From contig OU612072.1 of the NCBI GenBank assembly GCA_914767715.1, positions 2,792,001 to 2,856,000 on the forward strand: DNA of 64,000 bases, written 5' to 3'. The stretch is from Membranipora membranacea (lineage: Eukaryota > Bryozoa > Gymnolaemata > Cheilostomatida > Membraniporidae). The notes beneath the pieces are model-generated. The model was not told the DNA's origin. It made no database searches and saw only the letters and a list, made by a program, of their open reading frames with translations. Both the position numbers and the translations under genes were made by a program. Positions 35,501 to 45,367 of this stretch are shown one piece after another (the first letter of the stretch is position 1; the number at the start of each line of letters is the position of its first letter).

Positions 35501-37473
35501 TATTCTTAGACAGGTTTACTGTCGCAGTTAGATTTGAAGATTGTAACCGTGGTACTAAACGGTGACCGTTTCCTCACAAGAAACAGAAGTTAATGTATTT
35601 AATGATGAAATGAAATTGTGTGCATTGTTGAAAGGAATCAGTAGTGAAGGCTTTCAGGCATACAGGCTCAAGGAATTGATATTGCAAGTGAAGAGCTGAC
35701 CCATGCACTGCAGGCATTAAAAAGCACTCATGAGCGAGAAGAATCCTTGAACGTCAAATTATGGAACTTAAATAGTGCTCGTCAACAAACGGGTAAAGAT
35801 TGTAGGGACTATATAAGACTTGTGGAACATTTGTCCCGTATCACAGGTATATTTAAATCCACAGACAGTTCATTTGCGCCAGATATTAAAAGCAGGGGCT
35901 AATAAAGAATTAGATAGAATTAGGAAAACCCTAGCCCAAGTAATTGCTGTTAATGGCCTACAGGATTGTACTTTAAGGCGTGAATTGATGGCAAAAGACG
36001 ACCTTGATTGGGATTCTCTCTGCCGGATTTTGTCGTGGCGTGGTACAGCTGCCGAGACAGACAAAAAGTTGGAACAGCCGAATTCCCAAGTCCCAGATCC
36101 CATTGAACAGAAAGTTGCCTAATCCCATTCTGACAGACGCCAGCCAGACAGCCGTTACACCAATCCTCGACGTTGTTTTGAATGTGGAAGTTACTCACAC
36201 ACATATTTAGACTGTCCAGACATAGTCTGTTATGAATGCAAAGGTAAAGGCCATATTTCCAGAGAGTGTCCACGCTCATCCCGAAACCATCAAAAGAATT
36301 AATTAATATTAACAGAACTTGTCTGAATTTGTTGTATATCATTATGCCATGATATTGTCGGCCGTTTGGTCTTGTATTTTGACCCTTGTTTATCCCAGTG
36401 AGTTTGAAGATAGAAAGCACTGATAGCATGGTATTTATGCAAGCTTACTCCATTCTCTAACAATGAGAAGAATTGTGATGAGTAATAGCGCTCATTTGAC
36501 ACATTTGAGAGAATTTGATCTTAGGCATTGTATTGTTATTTAACCTTTCACTCAGTTAATTATAGTAGCTCCTGAGTCATTTAAACATGCCTACATGTAT
36601 ATTGATACATTATTTACCGTATTATAGGAATTGATAATACAGCGTTTGTGAAATTGAAAGGTGAATTAGAGAGTGGCCTCTCGAAATTGAGGAGGATTGT
36701 TTATTGTACCAATGCGTTTATGGAATGTCCCTGATTCCAAGGAAAAGGGAAAGCATAAGAGGCTATCCCAAATAGCAAAGCATTCTGAAATTGGATTGTT
36801 TTATGTTATACAGAGTTAATTGAAGTTGCCCTTACCGTGAATTGTGAATTAAAAAGGAGTTGACGACGTGACTGTAAAGCGAAAGAAATCGACCACCAAA
36901 GGAAATGAAGGGCATGTGAGACTTGTCTGCTCTTGAATTATATAGTGACCTGAGGTTGTGACATCACATGGCGGGAACTACGATACTTATAGGAGCTCTC
37001 TGATATCTGTGTGTGGTTGTATATGATTATCACTCTTGCGGGCATTCTAAGTGTATAACAATATATGTGCTAACCTCACACTTTTCTGCGTTGGAATTAT
37101 TTATTATATACATTAGCCTAAGTAGCCAGGCCCCGATTTAATTATGATTATAAATGAACATTCCACCATTAACTCAATCTGATCACATGCAATGGAGTTA
37201 ATAAATTTCAAAGTATGTATTATGATATAGGTTACCTTGCCCAGCTTTTTTCGATTGCTCTCCAGGTCTACTATTCTCACTACCACAGGGCTGATTTACA
37301 TCATTTCCCTCAGTCTCAGATCTCTCCTTTTTTCTTCTGGATTGATTTTCTTCATCATCAGACTTCCCATTACTCTTCCAGTAGGAATATTTGTAGAATG
37401 CAAACGCAGCAAACCCAATGCTTACACCAGTAAAAACTGCAGATATAAGACCATTTGTCCAATTTTTCAGCAT
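29521..37473 (-). CDS. TDRKH: TDRKH-like Tudor and KH domain protein, 12 exons, 588 aa
   Basis: Homologue of TDRKH (Papi in flies), an outer-mitochondrial-membrane adaptor that binds PIWI proteins and supports piRNA 3' trimming. Exons in coding order: 37473-37236, 34783-34680, 34472-34382, 33995-33891, 33645-33503, 33207-33087, 32670-32501, 32119-32035, 31585-31477, 30729-30665, 30359-30172, 29868-29521; all phases agree. Residues 9-29 are an N-terminal membrane anchor followed by a basic stretch. KH1 carries IIGRQGANIK (GxxG 106-109). KH2 carries IIGKGGETI (GxxG 180-183). An extended Tudor domain spans about 269-473, with YYIDYGDS and LPAQAIECY signatures. Length is close to the human protein (about 560 aa). 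The last 115 residues are Ser/Pro/Thr-rich and end GENWD. Intron 1 holds an LTR retroelement. Intron 9 holds a MITE. Confidence 0.93.
30425..30520. repeat. dispersed repeat fragment in a TDRKH intron
   Basis: The order 'ttgccgaggaagagcttaccc', 'aggcttgaagtg' and 'ctagctagccaatgtc' parallels 52275-52350 ('ttcgcaggaggaatagcttgcc', 'aggcttaaaatag', 'ggctagccaacatta') and 57690-57740. It appears to belong to the same interspersed family as 7318-7432. Confidence 0.45.
30839..31089. mobile_element. MITE, 251 bp, TA target site
   Basis: Inverted arms of about 76 bp (30839-30914 and 31014-31089) begin GGTAACTTCGCGCCC and end GGGCGCAAAGTTACC, with only a few mismatches. TA dinucleotides flank both ends (30837-30838 and 31090-31091), as expected for Tc1/mariner-type transposition. 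There is no coding capacity. It lies in the TDRKH intron between exons 9 and 10. Confidence 0.85.
31868..31979. repeat. foldback repeat, copy 2
   Basis: Arms 31868-31907 and 31940-31979 (40 bp each) are imperfect inverted copies (GGTCTAACCTAGA.. / ..TCTAGGTCTAACC) around a 32-bp loop. Arm and loop are related to the repeat at 3453-3571. Located in the TDRKH intron between exons 8 and 9. Confidence 0.7.
34895..35069 (+). repeat. 5' LTR
   Basis: 175 bp, bounded by the short inverted repeat TGTGAG/CTCACA. Near identical to 36915-37080 apart from a few substitutions and a deletion of about 11 bp ('aggactccaag' is missing in the 3' copy). Confidence 0.92.
35070..35087 (+). other. candidate primer-binding site
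   Basis: TGGCGCAGTCGGCTAAC starts directly after the CA of the 5' LTR, where a sequence complementary to a tRNA 3' end (opening with TGG) is expected. The tRNA was not identified. Confidence 0.6.
35431..36301 (+). pseudogene. broken retroelement gag with two CCHC zinc knuckles
   Basis: The coding signal begins at an ATG at 35431 (MAMKSRDFPTL..) and continues as a gag-like helical domain (GSWKLFLDRFTVAVRF). It changes frame near 35562, again near 35690, and near the 35840s and 36120. The last part reads CFECGSYSHTYLDC and CYECKGKGHISREC, two C-X2-C-X4-H-X4-C knuckles of a nucleocapsid, and ends in TAA at 36299-36301. The frameshifts indicate it no longer makes an intact Gag. No pol genes follow. 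Confidence 0.8.
36897..36912 (+). other. polypurine tract of the LTR element
   Basis: The purine run AAAGGAAATGAAGGG stands two bases before the 3' LTR, the expected plus-strand primer position. Confidence 0.7.
36915..37080 (+). repeat. 3' LTR
   Basis: 166 bp, TGTGAG to CTCACA, followed at once by the CTTTT duplication. It matches the 5' LTR closely. Confidence 0.92.
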
Positions 37474-38340
37474 GATGTCTGTGATTTCTTTATATTATTT
37501 TTCTTCTCAGAGGTATGATGTCAAGGTCATTAAACCGGATAAAGTTAGTACCCTTTTGTGGTAACATGGAATTCCATCAATTTGCGACATTTTATGACAT
37601 ATATGTACTTCAGTTTGGCATCTGCTGTTTTTGGGAAATATGCTATTTCATATGAGACTTAGGCTATGGTAAGTTCCCTCACTCCAAAAATAAAATTTCG
37701 ATTTTTATTTACCGCTCACTAAGGAACAATATGTCTCATTGACCAAAATCTATACATGGGTATATGTGAGTAACAAGCCCTTGATTTGCCTCATACTTGA
37801 CCCTAGCATTCTTAGGTCCAAATTAGTTTTCTAGTCTAACTCAGCAAAAAACATAGATAGCTCCATTGATTGGCACAGGCCTTCTCTCTGTGGTTTGTGC
37901 AAGTCCAGTGCCCCAGTGGTCGAGGCCTTTTCTCTCTCTCATTACCTTGGAGAGAGAAAAGGCCTCGACCACTGGGGCACTCGACCACTGGACTTGCACC
38001 AACTACAGAAGGCCTGTGGATAGCTCTAGTCTTGGACTCTTCTCTGATCTGGTTACTTTATTTGTTTACTACTTTTTACTATTCATTATTGTAATTAATA
38101 TATATGCCCTGTTCATAGGCATGCTACATTGGGATTTGCAACATTTAACATGTGTATAAGTCCTCAGTTGCTATAATCTCCATAAAATCATTTATCAAAG
38201 GTGCCTAACAAAAATTTGATTCTATGTGTTTCAAGCCTCAGTTCAGTAGCCACCGGAAGATTGTACACGTCAATGGTTACACTCGATACCATGATTCATG
38301 TCTCATATTTTCTAGTTTAACGGCTTGAAGAGAATAAATC
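37474..38340. promoter_or_regulatory. divergent intergenic region between TDRKH and the RNF180-like gene
   Basis: TDRKH starts leftward at 37473 and the RNF180-like gene starts rightward at 38341, so this interval of about 870 bp must carry both promoters. It includes a strong inverted repeat (37874-38018). No core promoter element can be assigned with confidence. Confidence 0.5.
37874..38018. repeat. nested inverted repeat (foldback) in the divergent promoter region
   Basis: Inner arms 37908-37940 and about 37949-37981 (CAGTGGTCGAGGCCTTTTCTC and its complement) pair almost perfectly around a loop of about 8 bp. An outer pair (37874-37908 and about 37987-38018, CACAGGCCTTC..GCAAGTCCAG) pairs with some mismatches. 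The right arm has a partial extra copy of CGACCACTGG. A foldback element or a replication-generated palindrome are both possible. Confidence 0.8.
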
Positions 38341-40770
38341 ATGGAATCTGATGTCATCCCACCCAGAAAACTGGATGCAAAGAAGAAGCCTAAGGTGGGT
38401 ATTTAGATTCTTGTCATCAACTTTCCGTTATATCATACTCTGTTTCCCTGTTAAGCCTGCACATTTGTTTCCACTCATGTACTTATTCTATTAAAACAGT
38501 TAAACGCGCGGATATGGTTGTAATTTTGTTTCAAAATAGTATAACGCTATCATCTGATAACTCTTATCCTCTCCGTAATTTCAGAAGAAGCCGTCCCACA
38601 CACGCACTGTGAGTGAGGTGTGCAGGTCCATACATAAAGAATGGTGGCTATGTGCTGTATGCCTGGAGCTAATGTATAAACCACATAGAGTCAGCCCCTG
38701 TGAGCATATCTTCTGTAAGGCCTGCTTACAGAACCTGGCTATTAGACATCCACTGAGGACGGCCTGCCCCATGTGTAGAACTGCCATCACCGACTGTCTC
38801 TACTGTGATGGTATGTTTATGAAAAGGAGCTAACTCAAAACCAACAAATAGTGCTTCGATAAATTGAGGACTTTGCAACGTCTTGCACTTATGAAAGACA
38901 GCCAGCTTGAGCTTGCTGACTTCCATTACGACTCATTGGACAAAATATATACAATTTATGTTGTTATGTTTGCAATCTGGTCCTGGCTACAACTCATCAT
39001 TATCATCTGTCTCATATCATGGCATTGCTCTTTTAAGGGTACATAAATAAATTTCTGTTCATTACAGACACTGCAAAGCAGATACAAGCACGCTTCCCCG
39101 TTGAATACAATAAGTTTGCTGAGCATGAGGATCGTGAGAAATTACTGCCTGGAAAATCAAGTAGAAGAAAGCTTTCTATTATGGAGTGGCTCAGATTCAC
39201 CATAGGTTAGTTTGACAATAACTGCAGACTATCTCTTACCGTTTTAATAATGGTTGTCTGATATTTTATTGTAGCACCGAAATGATATTTTATATTCAGG
39301 TCCAATTTAATCTAAGAAAATGCAGTTAAGTTTTGTGCTAGATATATAAGAATGTTACTTTGCAATATGTGAGCAGTTGGGTGTACTATTCCTGGAAAGT
39401 ACAATTATCTGATAAGTAAATAATCAGTCTTATTGAGTTGACCAATGATAGAGCTTGTTTTTTATCCCCAGGTAACAGAGAGCATAGACACGAGGAACAG
39501 ACAGACAGGGCTCTGTGGCATTTCTGTTCATTCGTTATCATGATCACCGTAAGTAGATAACTTCACATTCGTGCCTATCATTTTTGCTTGATATTTGCAC
39601 TGCAGACTCTGTGTTGAATTAGCGTCCAATTCTGTTGTGGGTATTATCGGGTTAGATTTGATATTTAACTTAGAATCGACCTAATTAACACAGACTTGGT
39701 CTTCAAAGCTATGCTCTTTAGTGCATAGGCTTGGTCTTCAAACATATATACTGTAACATAGACCTTATCTTCAAATCTATGTCATGTAGCATAAAATTGG
39801 CCTACAAATTTTTGAATATAACAGAGAACTGGTCTTCAAATCATAAAATCTATGTTATTTAACATAGATTTGGTCTTCAAATCTATGTTCTTTAACATAG
39901 AATCGGTCTTCAAATCTATGTTATTTAACATAGATTTGGTCTTCAAATCTATGTTCTTTAACATAGACTTGGCCTTCAATTCTATGTTATTTAACATAGA
40001 ATTGGTCTTCAAATGTATGTCATTTAACATAGAATTGGTCTTCAAATCTATGATCTTTAACATAGACTTGACCTTCAAACCTATATTAAATAGAATTGAT
40101 CATCAAATCTATGATTTATAACGTAGAACTGGTCTTCAAATCTATGTTCTATAAGATGGAATTGGTCTCCAAATCAATGATTTTTATCATAGGCTTGGTC
40201 ATCAAATCTATCTTCTTCAACTAAGATTTGATCTTCAAATCATTGTTCTATAACATGACTCGGTCATCAAAGCGTCAGAGACTTTTATATCCAAGTAATT
40301 CCTGATTCACTTTCGTGCTAAAGGTATTTGGGAGTTGTCTTGACATTATTTGTATATACAGCTTCCAACATAACATTGAACTTATTGCAGTATACAACAA
40401 TTGACTGATCAATATTAGTTCATCTTATCGACTACTGGGTATTACCTGAATTTTATTGAGGTGATGAAAGATAAATGAGTCAGTTGAAAGTTATGTTTGT
40501 GGTGGCTGTTGCTGTTGTGGTTGTATTTGTTCTCACTGTTGCTGTTAGTGTTGTATTTGTTCTCACTGTTGTATGATGAGCACAAATTATTCTACTTAAT
40601 TTTGACAGGTGGTGATCTGTAGCTTCTATCTGGGACATTACATTATCTTAGCTTCTCGCTACATGTCTGATTACATACCTGAAGTTCCTGTACCTGACGA
40701 CTTTAAACTGGATAACGTTCCTCTCATAGTGATAGGATTCATCTCCACCCTCATACTAATACTTAAATAG
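38341..40770 (+). CDS. RNF180-like membrane RING E3 ubiquitin ligase, 5 exons, 218 aa
   Basis: Exons: 38341-38394, 38585-38810, 39068-39205, 39472-39548, 40609-40770; phases agree (657 nt with stop). A lysine-rich N-terminus precedes a C3HC4 RING finger at residues 41-82 (C41, C44, C57, H59, C62, C65, C79, C82). The context CAVCLELMYKPHRVSPCEHIFC matches RNF180 more closely than other RING families I can recall. A linker with RFPVEYNKF follows, then two hydrophobic segments at about 157-180 and 202-217, which place the RING in the cytosol on an internal membrane. Vertebrate RNF180 is longer, with an N-terminal DSPRM region absent here. A 33-bp minisatellite fills part of the last intron. RNF170-type ligases are an alternative family because of the paired membrane segments. 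Confidence 0.85.
39690..40270. repeat. 33-bp minisatellite with hairpin units
   Basis: About 17 imperfect units of 33 bp in the last intron of the RNF180-like gene. Each holds AACATAGA, TTGGTCTTCAAAT and CTATGTT, so AACATAG and CTATGTT can pair within or between units. As 33 is divisible by three, both strands show an 11-residue repeat peptide (plus strand: NIDLVFKSMFF-like) that is not a real protein. Units diverge towards both edges. Confidence 0.9.
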
Positions 40771-43700
40771 GAACAGATAATAACAAACTTAGCTGTGAGT
40801 TACATCACCAGGGTCATCCACCAAGGTGAGATCGCCCTGAGACATATTGACCGTGAGTTTATAAAAAAATTCAACAAGTAGGTCTGTAATTTTCTTTCAT
40901 TTGTGTTTAAAAACAACTGTGAGTTGAAGAAAAACTACAGTTTTTGAGGCTTAATTTTCTCAGCTGAGTATAAAATTTAAAAAAAAGCTTCATTAGGTAT
41001 TTTCCATAGCTGATTAGCAGTGATAAGGGTCAGAGAGATGTTATAAGTAGGGAGCTAACTGTCTCTTCACGAGATCAAACTAATAATTCTGTTCAACGTT
41101 TCAGTCCAACACACCCATTGTCTTTCATTTTGTTGGTGCAATATTATCATTAATTCATTACAACAGTACTCTTTATTTTATTTACAAACTCCATGTATAT
41201 AATAATATCTGGTTTGATTAACTTTTGTGTGCATTTCGAGTTGTCCTCCCCTCATTGTCTATTCAAAAGTATCAAACAACGATTATTGATTATGAAACTT
41301 GACTCCTTTGCGGAAATTTGTTGAAGGGGAAAGATAATGGTCTCCTAATCTGCACTCACACTTTCTTGCTCATTAGATCATTTTTATATTAATGATAATT
41401 ATTTTTCTTGTTAGTATCCAATAATTTGTAGTCTAATTCTATTTTGAAATCTAATTGCAGTCTTTTTTTCTTGATGGATATAAGTTTCTGACCACAAATT
41501 TGGTAAAACTTAGCTCTTCCACTGTAACGAATACAGCTCATAAATAAATAGCAACAGCAATGATAAACACTGATCATGTTTGATTTCTCAGAAAAGAATA
41601 GCACGTGTTAATATACATTTATATGTATATAATATATATATATATAAATATATACACATCAGGTTAAAAGACCACAGCAGTGCCCTATCCTAACATGCTG
41701 AATTGTAATAATAGATGTGAATATGATAATTATTGTGGATGGATGCACAAATAACCTATGCTCTTTCACATACAATGAGGCGTATAAATATACCCTTAGA
41801 GTGATTTAAAAAAAATATAAAACAATTATATATTATATACAATAATTAATTTTGCTATGTTGAGCTGAATATACTGTGGAGACTGACTAGTCATGTGGTT
41901 AGCTTCAGCTTCACTGGTATTTCCTTCGGTCAGTAAGATACTATCTACGTTATTCTAAAGCTGCGCTTCATTAATATTTAATCAAATTTGTTTTTTCTCT
42001 TCCACTCAAGAGATACTTCTAAGCTATCGAAGGATTCACTCTAGCATTTTCTTTATCATACCATGTCTATTGAGTCATTGTAAGGTTCAAGGTTATCATA
42101 TTACCTACTCACTATTGAGAACTGAGTACTCAATAGTCACAAGATGTTAGGTTTAGCTTTCGTAGCATCGGAAAGTCAATTGCCTAATACTCTGGTGTAT
42201 ATTACAGCTTGAAACCATAACAGCTGAAAACCGAAGCTTCCACTCAAATCGGTTTGAATTGTGAAAAGCAGAGCCTCTTTTACTCCAACTTTATCGACAA
42301 TATAATTGAGAAATCAGAGAATATTTTGGCAGAAGAAGGAGGTGCTACATTTTTATCATAAAGTTGGTGATTTACACAAAATGTTACAATTAGATTGTTC
42401 AGTCACATTTTATATATTTTTCTCTGACACCCAACAGCACCACTGATTTGAAGGGAAGTGAATGTTTTCTTTTACAATTACATTCACATAATGTTGCCTG
42501 ATATTTCAGTTTTGTCTAATCATTGAGACAAAGGAAGTTCATTGTCGCATAGTATACTTCCTCTGAGTCACTGCTATGTAGGTACTGCTGTGTAGGGTAT
42601 GGTGACGTTAATACTGAGAAGTTCATACGTCAGACTTCCAGGCTGCTAGCCCGAGTGACATGACATAAACTCGAGTCCTCTTCTACTTGCTTGGGAATGA
42701 AAGTTATGCCCCTAATCCTCCCCTCAAAAATGCAGCAATGCACTCTGCTAAAATGCTTGATTGGCAAATCTCTATTGGCTGGGTTACAGAAGGGGATGAT
42801 AGCAGATTTGTGGCAGCGGTTGAGGCAGCAGCGCTTAGCGTGGTATTTAGTAAAGGTATTATTATGAAGATGCACCTGACTTAGTAGGTAATTATCTGCC
42901 CATAATCACTTCTTATGACGTAGAAATCAATATTATCCACTCTCAATAATAATAATATAATATTAAACACATTGATAAACATCATCATACTGAGGCTGCT
43001 GTCAACCAAATGTTTTTTTGTGAATTTCTGTCTTGTCCAAGTATCCATTAAATTCACTTATCACTGTGGAGACAACGCCACGCTGAAGAGGAACTGTGAG
43101 TTGCTAATCTGTATGACACCTAGGAGTCGGACTACACATTCCTCGTGGTTATCTCTTAGCTCTCGGAGGAAAAAACTTTAGGGATATCGTAAATTCAACA
43201 CCTTTATGGTAAATTAACTATTCTGCTCAGGGCTGTATATATGTATGTTTAATTGTGCTTACATTAAGCACTGAGGGTATGGGGTGCAGGAGGGGTGCTG
43301 TTCCGTCCGCCCATCCACGTGAGGTAAACTATAGCAAAGACAAATTTGGGAGGCCGAGATGCTAGAGGGATTTTAAATTGATTTAATTTAGACACTAACT
43401 GCCAAAACAAAACTGAATGGATGGTTATGCTATAAACCTGGCAATTATAAGATTACAGATAATTATTCACATCAGCTTCACAAGGACAGGAATAGATTTA
43501 AATGCGTCTCACTTGTGTCGTAGTCTTTTGGTGATGTCAGATTTAATTCATTTTAAACGTCATCCTTTGATTTCTCAGTAATCGCCACGAAAATTATGAC
43601 TACAAGTGCTGTCTGAGGTTCCTACTGTATGTATTACTACTTTTCTACTCTTGACAAATTTTTCTTTTTTGTACACATTTGAACTGAGTGATCACTGTTA

Positions 43701-44611
43701 TGACCAACTGACATTCGATGGTTTTGGTGAGTGCAATTTGCTTACACTTCCTCATACCATTAGCAGATCGCATCGGTCTATTAGAATGTATTGAAAACAA
43801 AACATCTCAATATTCAATGATCCTCGCTTTCAACACGTTAGCATATTTATCTGACTGTTATGTAACTTGGGACTTATCTGCTGTATTTTTACTGAGCTAT
43901 AATTTCAAGCGCTACGCCATGGTTTTGATCGAGCAATGTGATATTGATTGTACTCTCATATATTAATATCATTGTATCATCATTATATCTGTAGTTCCAT
44001 TCTAATAACATGTTGAGGCATCAGGTATGCTGGGGTTTGAGGGTTTTGTGTTAATTCATTATAAATCTTCAACAGCAGTGATCAAATCGCTGTAGGTAGG
44101 TAGAAATCTAGAATGCCTTGTACCTAAATAATTATAACTACGCTCATTGGGAAGCCAGATCCTTACCCTAAATCACTAGCCTGAACTGAATCTCTTACAA
44201 TATTAACTCAATCAAACTGAGCAAAAACAAAGCCCAACACTGTGGCACTTCGCCTTCTGACAAATACCTAGTACCAAATACCAAATACCTTTATAGTATT
44301 AATTATGGTTAATCCTATAAATGGGCCCGCTCACCCCTCCTCCGAAAGTTGCTTTACAAGTTATTTTACTAGATAATGTGTTTGTGTAATTTTGGATCGG
44401 ATATTGGATAGGAGCTGTCTCATCTATATCCTGCTCACTCAAGGACAGTGCATTCAAACAGTTGGGTACACCTGTTCCCACAATTAACCCTCAACTAAAC
44501 TATAGAGTAAGATTATTAATTTAATTGACCGAAAAAGTAATAATGGTGTTGACTAAATATTGACATACTGATAGTTTACTACATTGTAGTGTGTGACGTT
44601 TTAGGTCTGCG
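40771..44611. other. intergenic, about 3.8 kb
   Basis: No gene is assigned. A 65-codon plus-strand frame at 42687-42884 and a possible exon-like segment near 43041-43095 (an open stretch reading KFTYHCGDNATLKRN followed by GTGAGT) were seen. They could not be joined in phase to anything. AT-rich low-complexity DNA occupies 41590-41860. Confidence 0.4.
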
Positions 44612-45367
44612 ATGGGTGATGACTTTATTAAAGATCGAGACTACAGTAGAAGAATGCAGAGATCTAAGTCGGATTCATACTCACTATACGGAGGAGACAA
44701 GTCTAGATATATTAATAACCATCACAGATCTAAGTATAGGTATCACGGTAAGTGAAATCAAGGACTTTCCACTCCTCGGTGAAATCCAATGTTCGTGATA
44801 ACATTCTCAGAGCGCTGCACTTTCTAAGTAGACTCTTTTGATGAACAACTGGATATTCCTGAGTTTGGAGGCTTTTCAATTAGAATGCGTGATAGAATGA
44901 GCAACACTTTCTGTGCCAAATCATCGCAATCTTTTTGCCTGAAATCTTTGCTCCTTTGGTCTTTCAATGAAGTATGTCCGTTCCCAATTTGTTCACACAA
45001 CAGATTTACAGTGCCAAGAGTGCTGTGAGTGATTAAATGAGACTGCAGGCATGTTTTTTTTAAAACTCAACAAGGAATGATCAGATAGTGATTTTGGTAG
45101 TTTAACAGAATGATCCCTACCCCCATGTTACTTAGACTTTCCAAATTAACAGAATCAACTCTCCAATAAGCAAACCAACAAGGTATAAGTCCAAATGTGT
45201 TGCAACAACATAACCCTGCATGAACTGCGTCTTCACCCTGATGACTTAGTATCACACAATGCTGTAAGGAATGGTATATATATTCCGCTACATTATGATG
45301 GCGAATTCACTGTATTTTTGTTGTCTCCTTGTAGGCAACCACAGATATCTGGAGCCATATCCCTTGG
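44612..45367 (+). CDS. two tentative exons of an unrecognised Tyr/Arg/Ser-rich protein
   Basis: Exon A: acceptor TTTTAG at 44604, ATG at 44612, end 44747 with CACG|GTAAGT. Exon B: 45335-45367 between CTTGTAG and G|GTGAGT. They join in frame (phase 1) to give MGDDFIKDRDYSRRM then a Ser/Tyr-rich tract ending in YHGNHRYLEPYPLG. The composition suggests a disordered region. A second frame of exon A is also open, so coding is not certain. Exon B ends in phase 1, and I found no convincing next exon. It may be an upstream part of the Rab27-type gene that starts at 48216, or a separate small gene. Confidence 0.35.

Larger units (their letters stand above)
34890..37085 (+). mobile_element. complete gag-only LTR retroelement with TSD
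   Basis: A 5' LTR (34895-35069) and 3' LTR (36915-37080) both start TGTGAG and end CTCACA. The 5-bp duplication CTTTT flanks the element (34890-34894 and 37081-37085). The 1.85-kb interior has a TGG-initiated primer-site candidate right after the 5' LTR, a broken gag region with two CCHC knuckles, and a polypurine tract before the 3' LTR. There is no protease, reverse transcriptase or integrase, so it is non-autonomous. It lies on the plus strand, antisense to TDRKH, whose first intron it occupies. Confidence 0.92.

Noticed and set aside
35820-36429. Open frames on both strands as host genes
   Set aside because: They fall inside the LTR element. The plus-strand readings are pieces of its frameshifted gag and the minus-strand ones are shadows.
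39836-40121. Two long repetitive open frames, one on each strand
   Set aside because: Both are products of the 33-bp minisatellite and lie within an intron of the RNF180-like gene.
42687-42884. 65-codon plus-strand frame with fairly balanced composition
   Set aside because: No splice-compatible neighbours or domain were found, so it cannot be supported as an exon.
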